Shown here: positions 1-11,795 of the stretch, one piece after another
How the letters are laid out: each line of letters begins with the position of its first letter
Position numbering within the stretch: position 1 is the stretch's first letter
Source: Imbricaverruca yamaguchii
Lineage: Eukaryota > Arthropoda > Thecostraca > Neoverrucidae
Length of the DNA stretch: 64,000 nt
Reading direction: 5' to 3'
Assembly: GCA_034440575.1 (NCBI GenBank)
Contig: JAOTOL010000979.1
Coordinates: forward strand, 62,001 to 126,000
Position numbers and translations under genes: made by a program
The notes under the pieces: model-generated
Seen by the model: only the letters and a program-made list of their open reading frames with translations
Told to the model about the DNA's origin: nothing
Databases searched by the model: none

Positions 1-290
1 CATCCTTGACTCTACCTGAGACTGTGATGCGTCCTTGGAACTACGTGAGACTGTGACTCGTCCTTGACTCTACCTGAGACTGTGACTCGCCCTTGGCTCT
101 ACCTGAGACTGTGACGCTTCCTTGGATCCACCTGAGACTGTGACGCGTCTTTGGCTCTACTTGAGACCGTGGCGCGTCCTCGGTTCCACCTGAGACTGTG
201 ACACGTCTTTGGCTCTACTTGAGACCGTGGCGCGTCCTCGGTTCCACCTGAGACTGTGACGCGTCTTTGGTTCACGCGTACTCCGGTGCG
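1..290. repeat. Minisatellite, 29-30 bp unit
   Basis: About nine to ten imperfect copies of a 29-30 bp unit with core 'cctgagactgtgacgcgtc' run from the window edge. Later copies alternate between a 'ttggctctacttgagaccg' and a 'cggttccacctgagac' form, giving a two-unit higher-order period. The array continues beyond the left edge. Open frames on the - strand here are translations of the repeat. Confidence 0.93.
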
Positions 291-3250
291 CACGATTTAG
301 ATTATGATGTATTAGAAGAAGAGCTGGCCAGATGGGGCATACAATGGTTAATGCCAGGGACCAGATAAAAGTGTGCTGCCATGTCATGTTCTCATGTTGT
401 CATGTGTCGACATAACACGTCGACACTCATCTGGTATGATAGATCATCACAGGTTTGTAATTTTTTATCCGGAGTTTCTTCGAATCGCATAGAGATATGC
501 CCATTGTGGTCTGCTGCTGGGTTAGCAGACCCTGCCCGTAACTAATTGTTTGCCATGTCATAGCACTGACATTGCAAAAGCTGGTTTTTACTAGCATTTC
601 GATGACTACGATTTGAAGCAATCAAGAAGCCGTATGGTTTCCCTGTTCGCAATATAAATCGCACTGTAAACCGCACTGATTATCAATGTCGAAATGTTTA
701 CAACGTCAGTTATTGCATCAACGATGTACACCGTCACGTCAGTTCAATGTGCTTTCATGTTTTCCAAATGTCGTCGCTAATTTTCACAATTTCAATTATA
801 GGTATTATATATTTTCCTCGAACATCCACGTTCATAGCGTCTATGTTTCGTCCAGCGTCAAGCCGATCAAGCTGGAGCAAAGCAAGGACACCACATTACA
901 CTTTCACGCATCGCTCTCGCAAAGCGAGGACACCACATCACACTGTCACTCTCGCAAAGGGGCACGATCAGCCTTGCAGAGAAGGCACGCATTGTCGCGT
1001 GCGCAAGTTCAGCGCGTAATGTATCAGAGACATGCATCCTACTGCGTCGGTTTAGCCACACTGTGGCACGGGGGAAGAACCGACGCCTTACAGTTTTTTT
1101 TTTCGTGGCCGCACTACCAGCGACAAGTTATTTCTTCGGTCGGCATGCGAGAAATGAGTCCACAGTCATTACCGCCCAGTTATCCCAGTTAACTGAACAT
1201 TTATCTTCAGCTACCCATCGTTACTCGTCAGTCCCCAGATATCACTCATTCATCCCCGGTATCCAGCCATCAGCATGCTTTAGCAGACTCGGTCCCGGTC
1301 ATCATTTCTCGATTCGCAGTCTTCAGCCAGCACTTCGCATTTCTCAGTCTGCAGTCATTGCTCCACAGCCCTCAGTTGTCTGCAGACATTGCATCAGCTG
1401 AACACTGATTGTGGTGACTGTTAATGTGTCACCTGTCTCTGAGGTCCGTCAGTTTGGCGTGTCGTCCACAAGTCCTTCGACCGCTCGCTCTCGCCCTGTA
1501 CAGCCTACGTGCCGATGCAGACAGGAATGCGCATTTTCTGAATGTCCCGCCATGTCGCTAGGGCTAAAATCTGAAGCTGTCGGCATCGCTTGGATGAAGG
1601 CTGATGGCATCGCTTGTATGGAGGCTGCCGGCATCGCTCGGATGAAGGCTACCGACAGGTGGACGCTAACTCCGCATGTGACTTCCTCCATGTGTCATGC
1701 ACCTGCCCGGCTCTGTCTTCACACGAGCGAAGTGGCCTCCATGAGTGGAGGATCGCAGCCAAAGTTGGTGTTGCGTATCGTCATTTTGATGCGATTCGTT
1801 CTGGGCAATGTTCACTGCCCATACGTCCAATGTCCAATCACAGCAGCATTGGTGTGACATTTTTGGTTATCGATGGTGTTGCCCCCCCCCCCCTGACTGC
1901 GCCTCTGCATACCACAAGCAGCCCAACAGACAACGACGATGTGTTTAGCATGTACACACAACTTCACAAGTCGTCTGCAAACAGTGTCTGGAGTGGCTTT
2001 GGCGACAAGCTCAAGTAGCTTTGGTTTGGTGGCTTACGGCAACAAGGACCGTGGCTAATTGATTTGCCGAGTGTGGGCTTGCGGTATATCGCACATTTGC
2101 GGTAGCTGCCAGGTAGATAAGGCGAGTGATGTAATTGTTTGACGGTAGGAGTGGCGTTCGGATGTGCCATCTGGACGTCTGGAGTAGTATTGCCTCTGAC
2201 ACTGAAGCTTCCATCTGAATGTTTGTAGTAATATCTGTATCTGGCACTGAGGCTCAGAGGGTATGCGACGGGTTTCATGCGAGTTCTTCCAGCTGGGACA
2301 TATAGTTTCTGGGGTTCAGATAGCCTATAAGTGAAGAGTGTGACTGTAGTATTTGTTGCCTCTGACACCGAAGCTCAGAAGGCATGCTACGTCATTATCG
2401 CGAGTTCACCTAGCTGGAAAATCGTCTTTTTATAAGACCAGAAAAAGATCTGCGAGCTGAATGATGAAATTCAGAGCTACGGCAAGATCGATATTTATTT
2501 TGACGTACTGACATTCAGCTGCGTTCTCCCTGAACCACCATCGTCCGACTGCCATGCCATCTTAGCCAGTTTACGCGACATCTACCAACGGCGCATGCGC
2601 GATAGTAGCACAGCAAGTACTCACTGGGAGAATCAGGTGGACAAAGCGAACACATTGTTTGATATGAAAAGGAATGCTGATGTTTTTCGTTTTGTCGTGG
2701 AATACTGGCAGCAATGGTCCATGCGTTTGGCCGGCCGACATCTGTCTGATCTGCCTGACGTATCCCATCTGTCAGATCTCAGGTCTGTCTACTGGGCAGC
2801 AGGAATATCAAGGTATTTGTGGCTTACATTTAGCGGAACACGACACTCTCCAGAGCCGTTGCCAGGGAAGCCACCACCTCCATCTTAGCAACCAAAAATA
2901 GTCAGGATCGTGCTATAAATGCTTACATTCCTCTGACGTAAAAACGAAATTTTCGACGCGCTTGGCGCGCTGACGTTCTCATTTTCGTGGCCATTTTTGG
3001 GGGCGAGCCTCCCTTAGATAATCTTGGTTGTGCCACTGGCTGTCTCAACGGCATAATTTTGTAATGTTCGTTCCGTCTAACACGCTCTTGATATAGCATA
3101 TTCGCTGATATATTTTGTAGTCATCATAAGTCATCTTGCATTACGGTGCACGTAAAGGAACCAGACACGCGATTTCGACTCACCACATAGTTACTTACCT
3201 GCAATGTAATTACGTGAGCATCTGATCAAGCCACTGATATACGGCTGGAA
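291..3250. other. Mostly unique sequence, no supported gene
   Basis: No exon with good splice sites and family similarity was found. Small local duplications are visible: two copies of an approximately 45-bp block with 'aggacaccaca' at about 885-955, and three copies of a 24-bp block with core 'ggcatcgcttggatgaagg' at 1582-1653. Degenerate copies of a block containing 'cctctgacactgaagct' occur at about 2190-2390. The several 60-170 codon frames have no recognisable domain. Confidence 0.6.
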
Positions 3251-3255
3251 ACGCA

Positions 3256-3385
3256 ACATGACGGGTGAGCGTGATATGACGGGTAAGCGTGATATGACGG
3301 GTAAGCGTGATATGACGGGTAAGCGTGATGTGACGGGTAAGCGTGATATGACGGGTAAGCGTGATATGACGGGTAAGCGTAGCTC
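3256..3385. repeat. Minisatellite, 18 bp unit
   Basis: Seven near-identical head-to-tail copies of 'gatatgacgggtaagcgt'. The unit length is a multiple of three, so one frame reads as a Gly-Lys-Arg-Asp-Met-Thr repeat, but the frame is short and has no gene context. Confidence 0.93.
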
Positions 3386-3499
3386 AGGAAAATTAAACAT
3401 GGACCATTACGAGGTAAAATGGCTTATCAGGGCGCATGCGCGATGGTAATTACGAATTCCGATTTCGTTTGAGATGTCCGTACGGTCAAAAAAATCAAT

Positions 3500-3724
3500 T
3501 TAATGTTGTGAATTTGTAATGCTCCGAAAATTTGCAACTAAATTTGTACATTTAGATTCGTTCTCAAACCTCTCAAAACAGAAATCAATTTGTCCTGCGT
3601 TAGTGTCACTCGATCCCTTTTCCTGAACACCGTCTTCTAAGATGGTCAGCTTCAACAGTTGATCACACATTTCCTGTTTTGCGGCATTGACTCGATCGAT
3701 GGTCTTGGCTCTTGTGCATGCCAT
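3500..3724 (-). other. 74-codon open frame, unrecognised, starting in a hairpin arm
   Basis: The frame begins MACTRAK inside the left arm of the inverted repeat at 3696-3804 and runs 74 codons to a stop. It is rich in charged residues and is not itself a tandem repeat. The opposite arm encodes the same first residues on the + strand. It could be the start of a mobile-element ORF, but no domain is recognised. Confidence 0.2.
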
Positions 3725-3804
3725 AGTGATAGATTACGTCCTCATATTGAAGATATGAGGACGTAATCTATCACCATGGCATGCACAAGAGCCAAGGCCG
3801 TCGA
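3696..3804. repeat. Hairpin: 52-bp inverted repeat, 5-bp loop
   Basis: The left arm (3696-3747) and right arm (3753-3804) are reverse complements with three mismatches in 52 positions, separated by 'tgaag'. Each arm reads ATG followed by codons for ACTRAK outward on its own strand, so the same short peptide start is encoded twice in opposite directions. This fits a recent palindromic duplication at a DNA break, or a fold-back element end. Confidence 0.95.
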
Positions 3805-3867
3805 AGATAGATACCGATATTGAAGCACGATATCACATTGCTTCATGACGACCAGCGTCTAGAACAT

Positions 3868-5097
3868 ATGGCGACTGACGACACTCCCACGGCGACTGAC
3901 GACACCCCTACGGCGACTGACGACACTCCTACGGCGACTGACGACACTCCTACGGCGACTGACGACACTCCTATGGCGACTGACGACACTCCCACGGCGA
4001 CTGACTACACTCCTACAGCGACTGACGACACTCCTACGGCGACTGACTACACTCCCACGGCGACTGACGACACCCCTACGGCGACTGACTACACTCCTAC
4101 GGCGACTGACGACACTCCTACGGCGACTGACGACACTCCTATGGCGACTGACGACACTCCCACGGCGACTGACTACACTCCTACAGCGACTGACGACACT
4201 CCTACGGCAACTGACTACACTCCCACGGCGACTGACGACACTCCTACGGCGACTGACTACACTCCTACAGCGACTGACGACACTCCTACGGCGACTGACG
4301 ACACTCCCACGGCGACTGACGACACTCCCACGGCGACTGACGACACTCCTACGGCGACTGACGACACTCCTACGGCGACTGACGACACCCCTACGGCGAC
4401 TGACGACACTCCCACGGCGACTGACGACACTCCTACGGCGACTGACGACACTCCTACGGCGACTGACGACACTCCTACGGCGACTGACGACACTCCTACG
4501 GCGACTGACTACACTCCTACGGCGACTGACGACACTCCCACGGCGACTGACGACACTCCTACGGCGACTGACGACACCCCTACGGCGACTGACGACACCC
4601 CTACGGCGACTGACGACACTCCTACGGCGACTGACGACACTCCTACGGCGACTGACGACACTCCTACGGCGACTGACGACACTCCTACGGCGACTGACGA
4701 CACTCCTACGGCGACTGACGACACCCCTACGGCGACTGACGAAACGGCGACTGACACACCCTACGGCGACGACAGACGACACTCCTACGGCGACTGACGA
4801 CACTCCTACGGCGACTGACACACTCCTACGGCGACTGACGACACCCTACGGCGACTGACGACACCCTACGGCGACTGACGACACTCCTACGGCGACTGAC
4901 GACACTCCTACGGCGACTGACGACACCCCTACGGCGACTGACGACACTCCTACGGCGACTGACGACACTCCTACGGCGACTGACGACACTCCTACGGCGA
5001 CTGACGACACTCCTACGGCGACTGACGACACTCCTACGGCGACTGACGACACTCCTACGGCGACTGACGACACTCCTACAGCGACTGACGACACTCC
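3868..5097. repeat. Minisatellite, 21 bp unit, about 58 copies
   Basis: Tandem copies of a 21-bp unit 'gcgactgacgacactcctac' plus g. The + frame reads an Ala-Thr-Asp-Asp-Thr-Pro-Thr heptad for more than 300 codons (3820-4797). Variation is mostly single-base (tac/gac, aca/acg, ccc/cct). Between about 4740 and 4870 several units carry 1-3 bp indels that break the frame in the middle of the array. No splice sites or protein context accompany it, so I read it as non-coding despite the long frame. Confidence 0.93.
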
Positions 5098-5486
5098 AGC
5101 ATTGACTGATCTATTTGACCTGACACGGAATGTCAACCAAGAGAGACAGAACAAACCGTTCGACGCAAATCTGAACGATGCAGGATGGAGGTACGTCATG
5201 CTGCTTACAGTTTATCTCTATATAGCTTACAACATATGTTGTTTGAAGATCAGATCACCCGGCACTGGGAAAACAGGCAAACTGAGCAGATGTCAATGCC
5301 ACCACCCACGGGCGGGGGGGGGGGGCACTGATAAGAGTAGGTAATTCCGCCACACAGCAAATGATGAATTATGCAATGGAAATTGTGAAAAAATATGACG
5401 GTTACGTGACACATTATCCAACCACAACACCAATGTGGGTACGCGCGCCTAACACGGCGTTCGATAGCGGCCGAACGTTTGGTCTT
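5098..5486. other. Unique spacer
   Basis: Unique DNA between the 21-bp array and the SINE. It contains a g-run at about 5314-5326. No gene is supported. Confidence 0.5.
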
Positions 5487-5689
5487 AATAAAGTCGGCGG
5501 GGGCGGGGATGGCCGGGTGGGTAAGGTGTTGGGCTCTGGGTACCAGAGGTCCCGGGTTCGACAATCGCGCCGCTCAAAACATTTCCCAATCCCGCGGCAC
5601 ACCGGCGAAGCATTGTGGGCGGCGCCATTAGCCGTGAATGTGCATAAAGTGCGTCGTGAAACACCCAATAAACAAACAATAAAGTCGGC
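5487..5689 (+). mobile_element. tRNA-derived SINE, copy 1, with target-site duplication
   Basis: A short interspersed element in + orientation, body about 5499-5677. Its head resembles a tRNA gene, with an A-box-like 'tggccgggtgggtaaggtg' and a B-box-like 'gggttcgaca'. It has a conserved middle ('cccaatcccgcggc', 'gtgggcggcgccattagcc') and an A-rich tail 'aataaacaaacaa'. It is flanked by a perfect 12-bp direct repeat 'aataaagtcggc' at 5487-5498 and 5678-5689, the expected target-site duplication. The same element recurs at 19660-19838 and, truncated, near 63845-63950. Confidence 0.93.
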
Positions 5690-7890
5690 AGCCCGGCCGT
5701 ATTTCAAGCTTTTCCATGCAGTCAATGTCAAATATTTGACATTGAATGTTTCCGTCGAAGGTGGACGGAGCGCCTATGGTGCCGTGGGCTCCGCAGCCAC
5801 TGATGATGCATGGCAGCTATGCATGCGATGCAGTCACGCCGGTGGCGCGCGCAGCGCCGGTGGGCCCGCGATCGTGCTCCCACCGCAGCGGTGCACACTG
5901 TGATAACTCGAGGGAAAACTGGCCATAAATCATAGCGGACAAAGTATGCTAGTTACCGGGGCAATTTTGGTCTTAGTTGAAAGAGCTTAGAATTTGGATC
6001 ACACGGGGAAGATTTGTTGCCTTAAATATTGCCTAACCCAGGAATGTCAGAGGTTATACCTGCTAGAGGGAAGGGAGCATTCTGCTCCATTCACTTTGCT
6101 TCCGCGAAATATCTCGGGAAACAATTGAGATAGATAGCTCAAATTGTGCATACACCTACATGAGTATCTAGTGTACCTTGTATTAAAATATCGACGTCCG
6201 GTCCTCCAGGATGATATCATGATGACGTCATAAGTGAAGCCTGTTGGCGCTCATATATTGGATGATTATTAGTGAGCGTTTGTTATGCGAGTATTCTGCA
6301 GTGTGAATGTGATCTTATAATTGCTACGCAGAATAGATCCAAGATCTTGTCCTAAGTGACTGAAATTACGCCAAAATGCATCACTAAGATATGCACTCGG
6401 GTTGGCTCACTTCAGAGCTTCTGCGAGACCCGCGAATCTTGCTGGGCCGATTCGGTGATGACCCCACCTGGTGCAACACGAAAGCTGCGTCCTTCATGCC
6501 CTCACCATGAGCACTTTGCCTGTCAACCTCCACGAGCTGCAGAGAACTGTGCTGTTGAGCAACTCTTGAGGATGCACGACGCTGAGGACGGGTGCTGAGG
6601 TGATCGTAGATTGTAGTTGGTCGCCCTCGCGCTCTCTTGACAGTCTCGTCATTAAGGCGGGTCTTGGCTTCATCATCCCTCACGACGTGGTCACTACGCT
6701 TCAGGGACATGGAGAACACCTCGTCTCCCTAAAGATTAGTCGCAAACTGACTTATGAATTTGTTCTCGGCTCGCATGTACTTAACCCACATTCCCTTTAG
6801 GTTCTTGGCGATAAGTCGGTCGCCTTTCTGATGTCCACAATCGACGACTCACTTCGGAGGCATCCGTGAGGGATTTTCTCCATGATCAACTCCAAACTAT
6901 AATTAAACACACGAGCATAATAGTTCCCACGCCCAGACGCTTTTGCACTGGTTAGCAAGTCCACCAATTCCTATGCTGACGCGCACCTCCATGTTCGCTG
7001 TACGCAAAATCCAACCACAATGACCCGAACCTTACAGGCAAAGACAGCTTCCCTGCCGTGGGAGACGCTGTGCGTGGCCTATCTCGACTCAGTCGCCTCG
7101 TCAGTTAGGGGACTTTCTGGCATAGTAACCACTGGATCAGGTTACTCGGTCAAGACAGGTTACTCGCCAGCCGACGCGTCTCGGCGTTAGATTCGGGCTT
7201 CCCCGTGCCGCCAGGGCTGGCCACCGCACCGCACCGCGGCCTATCGGGATACAACTGATCACTGTCGGTGTTAGAGCAGCTAGGTGCAGCTGAAACTTGC
7301 GGCACACATAGCCAAAGGATCGCTGATTTCATTGGGATTGGTCTCGGGCTGTGCGTTGTTGTGCGTTCTTTTTAAACCTTACTTGAACTTCGAGGTACTA
7401 AAAGTTGAACGACTATTGCAATTACTCATTGTTTGACCACAAATAGCATGTTGTTAATTGGTGTATGCCTTCTTGAATTGTTAAACATAATGAGAATGTT
7501 CTCAGCTATCATTTCATATCTCACTTGTCCAGGTTTTCAGAATGCAATTTACCTTTATCAATCTTGAAACTGCGACAACATTTGTGCAAGTGTGCGTCGT
7601 TTTTTCCACACGTAATGTTGTCCATGTTCATTGACTTATTTCCTTATCAAATTTTGTGAAAATTTTCATGAAAACTGTGACTTCGTCTGCTTCAATCATT
7701 TGCTGATACAATGGCGCCAGAAATACGACATACAAAAATAGTCGAGAAATGCATTTATGGCCAGTTTTTTTCCTTGAGAGATCCATACCGCCGCGGTGGT
7801 GTGGATCCCTGGTCACGATCGCCGACGGCCGTTTCACGTAGCGTGTCGGTACGGCACGCGCTCCTGGCGGCGTCCGCCAGCAGCCTACAG
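5690..7890. other. Unique sequence with a degraded open frame on the - strand
   Basis: Mostly unique sequence. On the - strand from about 6900 down to 6384 there are collinear open stretches interrupted by a stop and a frame change. They read as charged, non-repetitive protein (for example 'GMWVKYMRAENKF', then 'SMSLKRSDHVVRDDEAKTRL', then 'RARGRPTTIYDHL'). This has the look of a decayed mobile-element or gene fragment, but I cannot name a family. Confidence 0.35.
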
Positions 7891-9050
7891 ACGCGCCACG
7901 GTGTGTCTCCCGTCCCTGGGGAGGGGCGGGGGGGGCAGCTTCCACCGCGGTGTGTCTCCCGTCCCTGTGGGGGGGGCAGCTTCCACTGCGGTGTGTCTCC
8001 TGCCCCTGTGGGGGGCGCTTCCACCGCGGTGTGTCTCCTGTCCCTGGGGGGCAGCTTCCACCGCGGTGTGTCTCCCGTCCCTGTGGGGGGGGCAGCTTCC
8101 ACCGCGGTGTGTCTCCTGTCCCTGTGGGGGGGGGCAGCTTCCACCGCGGTGTGTCTCCCGTCCCTGTGGGGGGGGGCGGCAGCTTCCACCGCGGTGTGTC
8201 TCCCGTTCCTGGTGGGGGGGGCGGCAGCTTCCACCGCGGTGTGTCTCCCGTTCCTGGGGGGGGGGCAGCTTCCACCGCGGTGTGTCTCCCGTCCCTGTGG
8301 TGGGGGGGGCAGCTTCCACTGCGGTGTGTCTCCTGTCCCTGTGGGGGGGGGCAGCTTCCACCGCGGTGTGTCTCCTGTCCCTGGGGGGGGGGCAGCTTCC
8401 ACCGCGGTGTGTCTCCCGTCCCTGTGGGGGGCAGCTTCCACCGCGGTGTGTCTCCTGTCCCTGTGGTGGGGGGGCAGCTTCCACCGCGGTGTGTCTCCCG
8501 TCCCTGTGGGGGGGGCGGCAGCTTCCACCGCGGTGTGTCTCCGTTCCTGGGGGGGCGGCAGCTTCCACCGCGGTGTGTCTCCCGTCCCCGTGGGGGGGCA
8601 GCTTCCACCGCGGTGTGTCTCCCGTCCCTGTGGGGGGGCAGCTTCCACCGCGGTGTGTCTCCCGTTCCTGGGGGGGCGGCAGCTTCCACCGCGGTGTGTC
8701 TCCCGTCCCTGTGGGTGGGTGGGTGGGTGGTGTGGGGGGCAGCTTCCACCGCGGTGTGTCTCCCGTTCCTGGGGGGGCAGCTTCCACCGCGGTGTGTCTC
8801 CCGTTCCTGGGGGGGGGGCGGCAGCTTCCACCGCGGTGTGTCTCCCGTCCCTGGGCGGGGGGCAGCTTCCACCGCGGTGTGTCTCCCGTCCCTGTGGGGG
8901 GGGGCAGCTTCCACCGCGGTGTGTCTCCCGTCCCTGTGGGGGGGGGGGGCAGCTTCCACCGCGGTGTGTCTCCCGTTCCTGGGCGGGGGGCAGCTTCCAC
9001 CGCGGTGTGTCTCCCGCTCCTGGGAGGGGGACAAAGTCTGCCGCGGCGTG
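7891..9050. repeat. Minisatellite, about 35-42 bp unit, about 30 copies
   Basis: Units contain 'cagcttccaccgcggtgtgt' followed by 'ctcccgtccctgtg' and a g-run of variable length (about 4 to 11 g). The g-run variation changes the frame from unit to unit, which is why several overlapping long frames exist on both strands. None is a gene. The g-runs clustered on one strand could form G-quadruplexes. Confidence 0.95.
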
Positions 9051-9655
9051 TCCCCGGTCCCTGGGAGGGGCCGCCCGTCGCCCACGGACAGCAAGATGTG
9101 GAGCGAAAGAGTGGCGGGCGTCAGGAGTGTGGTGGTGGTGGGGGGGGGGGCAGGTGCGCCACAAGCGGACCACACACTCTGCTTCGTAACGAACCATACT
9201 AAGCACGTAACAATAAGACAGACGCCCAGACTAGCGGTTGAGCATTGGGTTATCAGTGAAGGACATTATGTATCAAAGCGATGTGGGAACTTGGAATTGC
9301 CTCGCCGAGTGATGAGAACGTCCATCCAACTTCTCAGGGGCTACTGACAGTAGCGGATCCAAGAGTTAAGTGTTTAGTCATTTCAGGGAACATAAATTTC
9401 AGCTCCTACCACGGAGCAGTCTACGCGTTGCGATAACAACGGAGACAACTTGTAGACTCGCTTCAGAGATACATAATATCGTCGATGTCCTTTTGCAGCG
9501 CAAATGAAATGTGAAAAACTCCAGTGTCTGGACGCGAACAGCCGAGCTAAGTAATTGTTTTGCAGCCTATAGAGCCGTGTACGGATGTGAAGAACCACCC
9601 GACACACCAATTGTCTGTCACACACTGATGCTCAGCAGCACACAGCGATAATGTG
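9051..9655. other. Unique spacer between two arrays
   Basis: No gene or repeat family recognised, apart from a g-run at about 9139-9150. Confidence 0.5.
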
Positions 9656-10717
9656 ACGGGGGTGCGTTGGTCGCCCTCCTGCACTACCGTCCGGGAGGGC
9701 ACCCCCTACTAGTGGGCGGGGGAAGATGCGGGAGGGGTGCGTTGGTCGCCCTCCTGCACTACCGTCCGGGAGGGCACCCCCTACTAGTGGGCGGGAGAGG
9801 AGGTGGGAGGGGTGCGTTGGTCGCCCTCCTGCACTACTGTTCGGGAGGGCACCCCCTACTAGTGGGCGGGGGAGGAGGTGGGAGGGGTGCGTTGGTCGCC
9901 CTCCTGCACTACCGTCCGGGAGGGCACCCCCTCCTAGTGGGCGGGGGAGGAGGTGGGAAGGGTGCGTTGGTCGCCCTCCTGCACTACTGTTCGGGAGGGC
10001 ACCTTAGTGGGCGGGGGAGGAGGTGGAAGGGGTGCGTTGGTCGCCCTCCTGCACTACTGTCCGGGAGGGCACCCCTACTAGTGGGCGGAGGAGGTGGGAG
10101 GGGTGCGTTGGACGCCCTCCTGCACTACCGTCCGGGGGGGCACCCCCTACTAGGTGGGGGGAGGAGGTGGGAGGGTGCGTTGGCGCCCTCCTGCACTACC
10201 GTCGTGAGGGCACCCCTACTGGTGGGCGGGGGAGGAGGTGGGAGGGGTGCGTTGGACGCCCTCCTGCACTACTGTTCGGGAGGGCACCCCCTACTAGTGG
10301 GCGGGGGAGGAGGTGGGAAGGGTGCGTTGGTCGCCCTCCTGCACTACCGTCCGGGAGGGCACCCCCTACTAGTGGGCGGGGGAGGAGGTGGGAAGGGTGC
10401 GTTGGTCGCCCTCCTGCACTACTGTCCTGGAGGGCACCTCCTACTAGTGGGCGGTGGAGGAGGTGGGAGGGTGCGTTGGACGCCCTCCTGCACTACCGTC
10501 GGGGGGCACCCCTACTAGTGGGCGGGGGAGGAGGTGGGAGGGGTGCGTTGGACGCCCTCCTGCACCACCGTCCGGGAGGGCACCCCCTACTAGTGGGCGG
10601 GGGAGGAGGTGGGAAGGGTGCGTTGGACGCCCTCCTGCACTACTGTCCTGGAGGGCACCCCCTACTAGTGGGCGGGAGAGGAGGTGGGAGGGGTGCGTTG
10701 GACGCCCTTCCGTGCTC
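9656..10717. repeat. Minisatellite, about 73-76 bp unit, about 14 copies
   Basis: Units read 'ggtgcgttggtcgccctcct', then 'gcactaccgtccgggagggc', then 'accccctactagtgggcggg' and a 'ggaggaggtgggagg' tail. Subtypes differ by ttggtc/ttggac and by accgtcc/actgttc and are interleaved, which suggests unequal exchange. Long frames across it are repeat translations. Confidence 0.95.
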
Positions 10718-11795
10718 ACCTCCGGGAAACGCCATCCGATATGGGTGAGAGGGAGTAGAGCTTTGAGGAAATTGTTGGGACGTCCCAGCAGCCTATATTC
10801 AAAATGCATTGGTTTTTCATGGTAACATATGTGCATATTTGTCTGGCTGAACTGAACGTTTGGCGGAAGGTGAATCGAGCTCCCCGCTACAAATACACCT
10901 ATTAACCTACCTGCTCCCCAATCATCGGCTTGGATCCCTCAATCATTAATTTGGCTCCCTCAATCATCAATTTTCCCCATCTCCCAATCAGGCTGAAGCT
11001 TATCCATTGGGTCTATGAGCGTGCACTAGATATTAATATCTTTTTGGAGGCAGATTTGATCATCAAATTGTATATTTGCCCGTTCATTGTTCAGTTGAAT
11101 GGTGTGTCAAATGATATGCGGATTTAACACGAGGTTGAGTCGAAAGTATGGAAGATGTAAAATAAGGGAAAGGCCTTCGTTGTTCACAGGAACGCCGATG
11201 TTGCAGATGCAATCCCTGCCAATCCAAAATGTATTCCACATACCTCTCTGACATGCTTTATTATCTGTGGGGCTGCTACAACGCCGTGCGGGAGTTTCGT
11301 CATGCCGCTGGGCCACTTTAGCGGCCCACTGTGAACAGCAGGACGTCATGTTCATCCGCTCCGTTGACCGCCATACTACTGGTTGGTCATTCGTGCTTCA
11401 ACAGTTCCATTTTGCTGTTCCATACCGGTCGCTCTGCGACAGAGTTCTTTTTCACACGCCGTTCGTCCGTGTGAATACCGTCAAGCGTAGCCTCTGTTTC
11501 CGTATTCCAGCAATGTATAACACGTTCTCTGATGTAAACCGCGATGTCAATATGTGGAAGCATAGTGCCTTAAAAAGTAATGACATCCGTGAGTCATAAG
11601 TAGAAGCATGTACATGCCGCGGTGTTAAAGTGTCTATTTATTGTTTTTGTCTGTTGTGACCTAGTCCGTAAGTGGGCACTACATCACCGTGGATGTTCGC
11701 AAATAAACAAAGCTAAGCTGAAAGGTCAGTTCCGATCTCCCGTTGTTTGGCTTCTGCAGAACGGGCATCGAGAGCAGCGGCTACAGGCCGCCGTA
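10718..11795. other. Unique sequence, no supported gene
   Basis: AT-richer sequence between two GC-rich arrays. A 110-codon + frame at 11267-11599 has no recognised domain. Confidence 0.5.

Noticed and set aside
3820..4797. 325-codon + frame of TDDTPTA heptads
   Set aside because: It is the translation of a 21-bp minisatellite. Indels in the same array (4740-4870) break the frame, both strands are open, and no splice or start context supports it.
7628..9347. Five overlapping frames of 370-515 codons on both strands
   Set aside because: All are readings of one 35-42 bp array; frame shifts with each g-run length, which genuine coding repeats would not allow.
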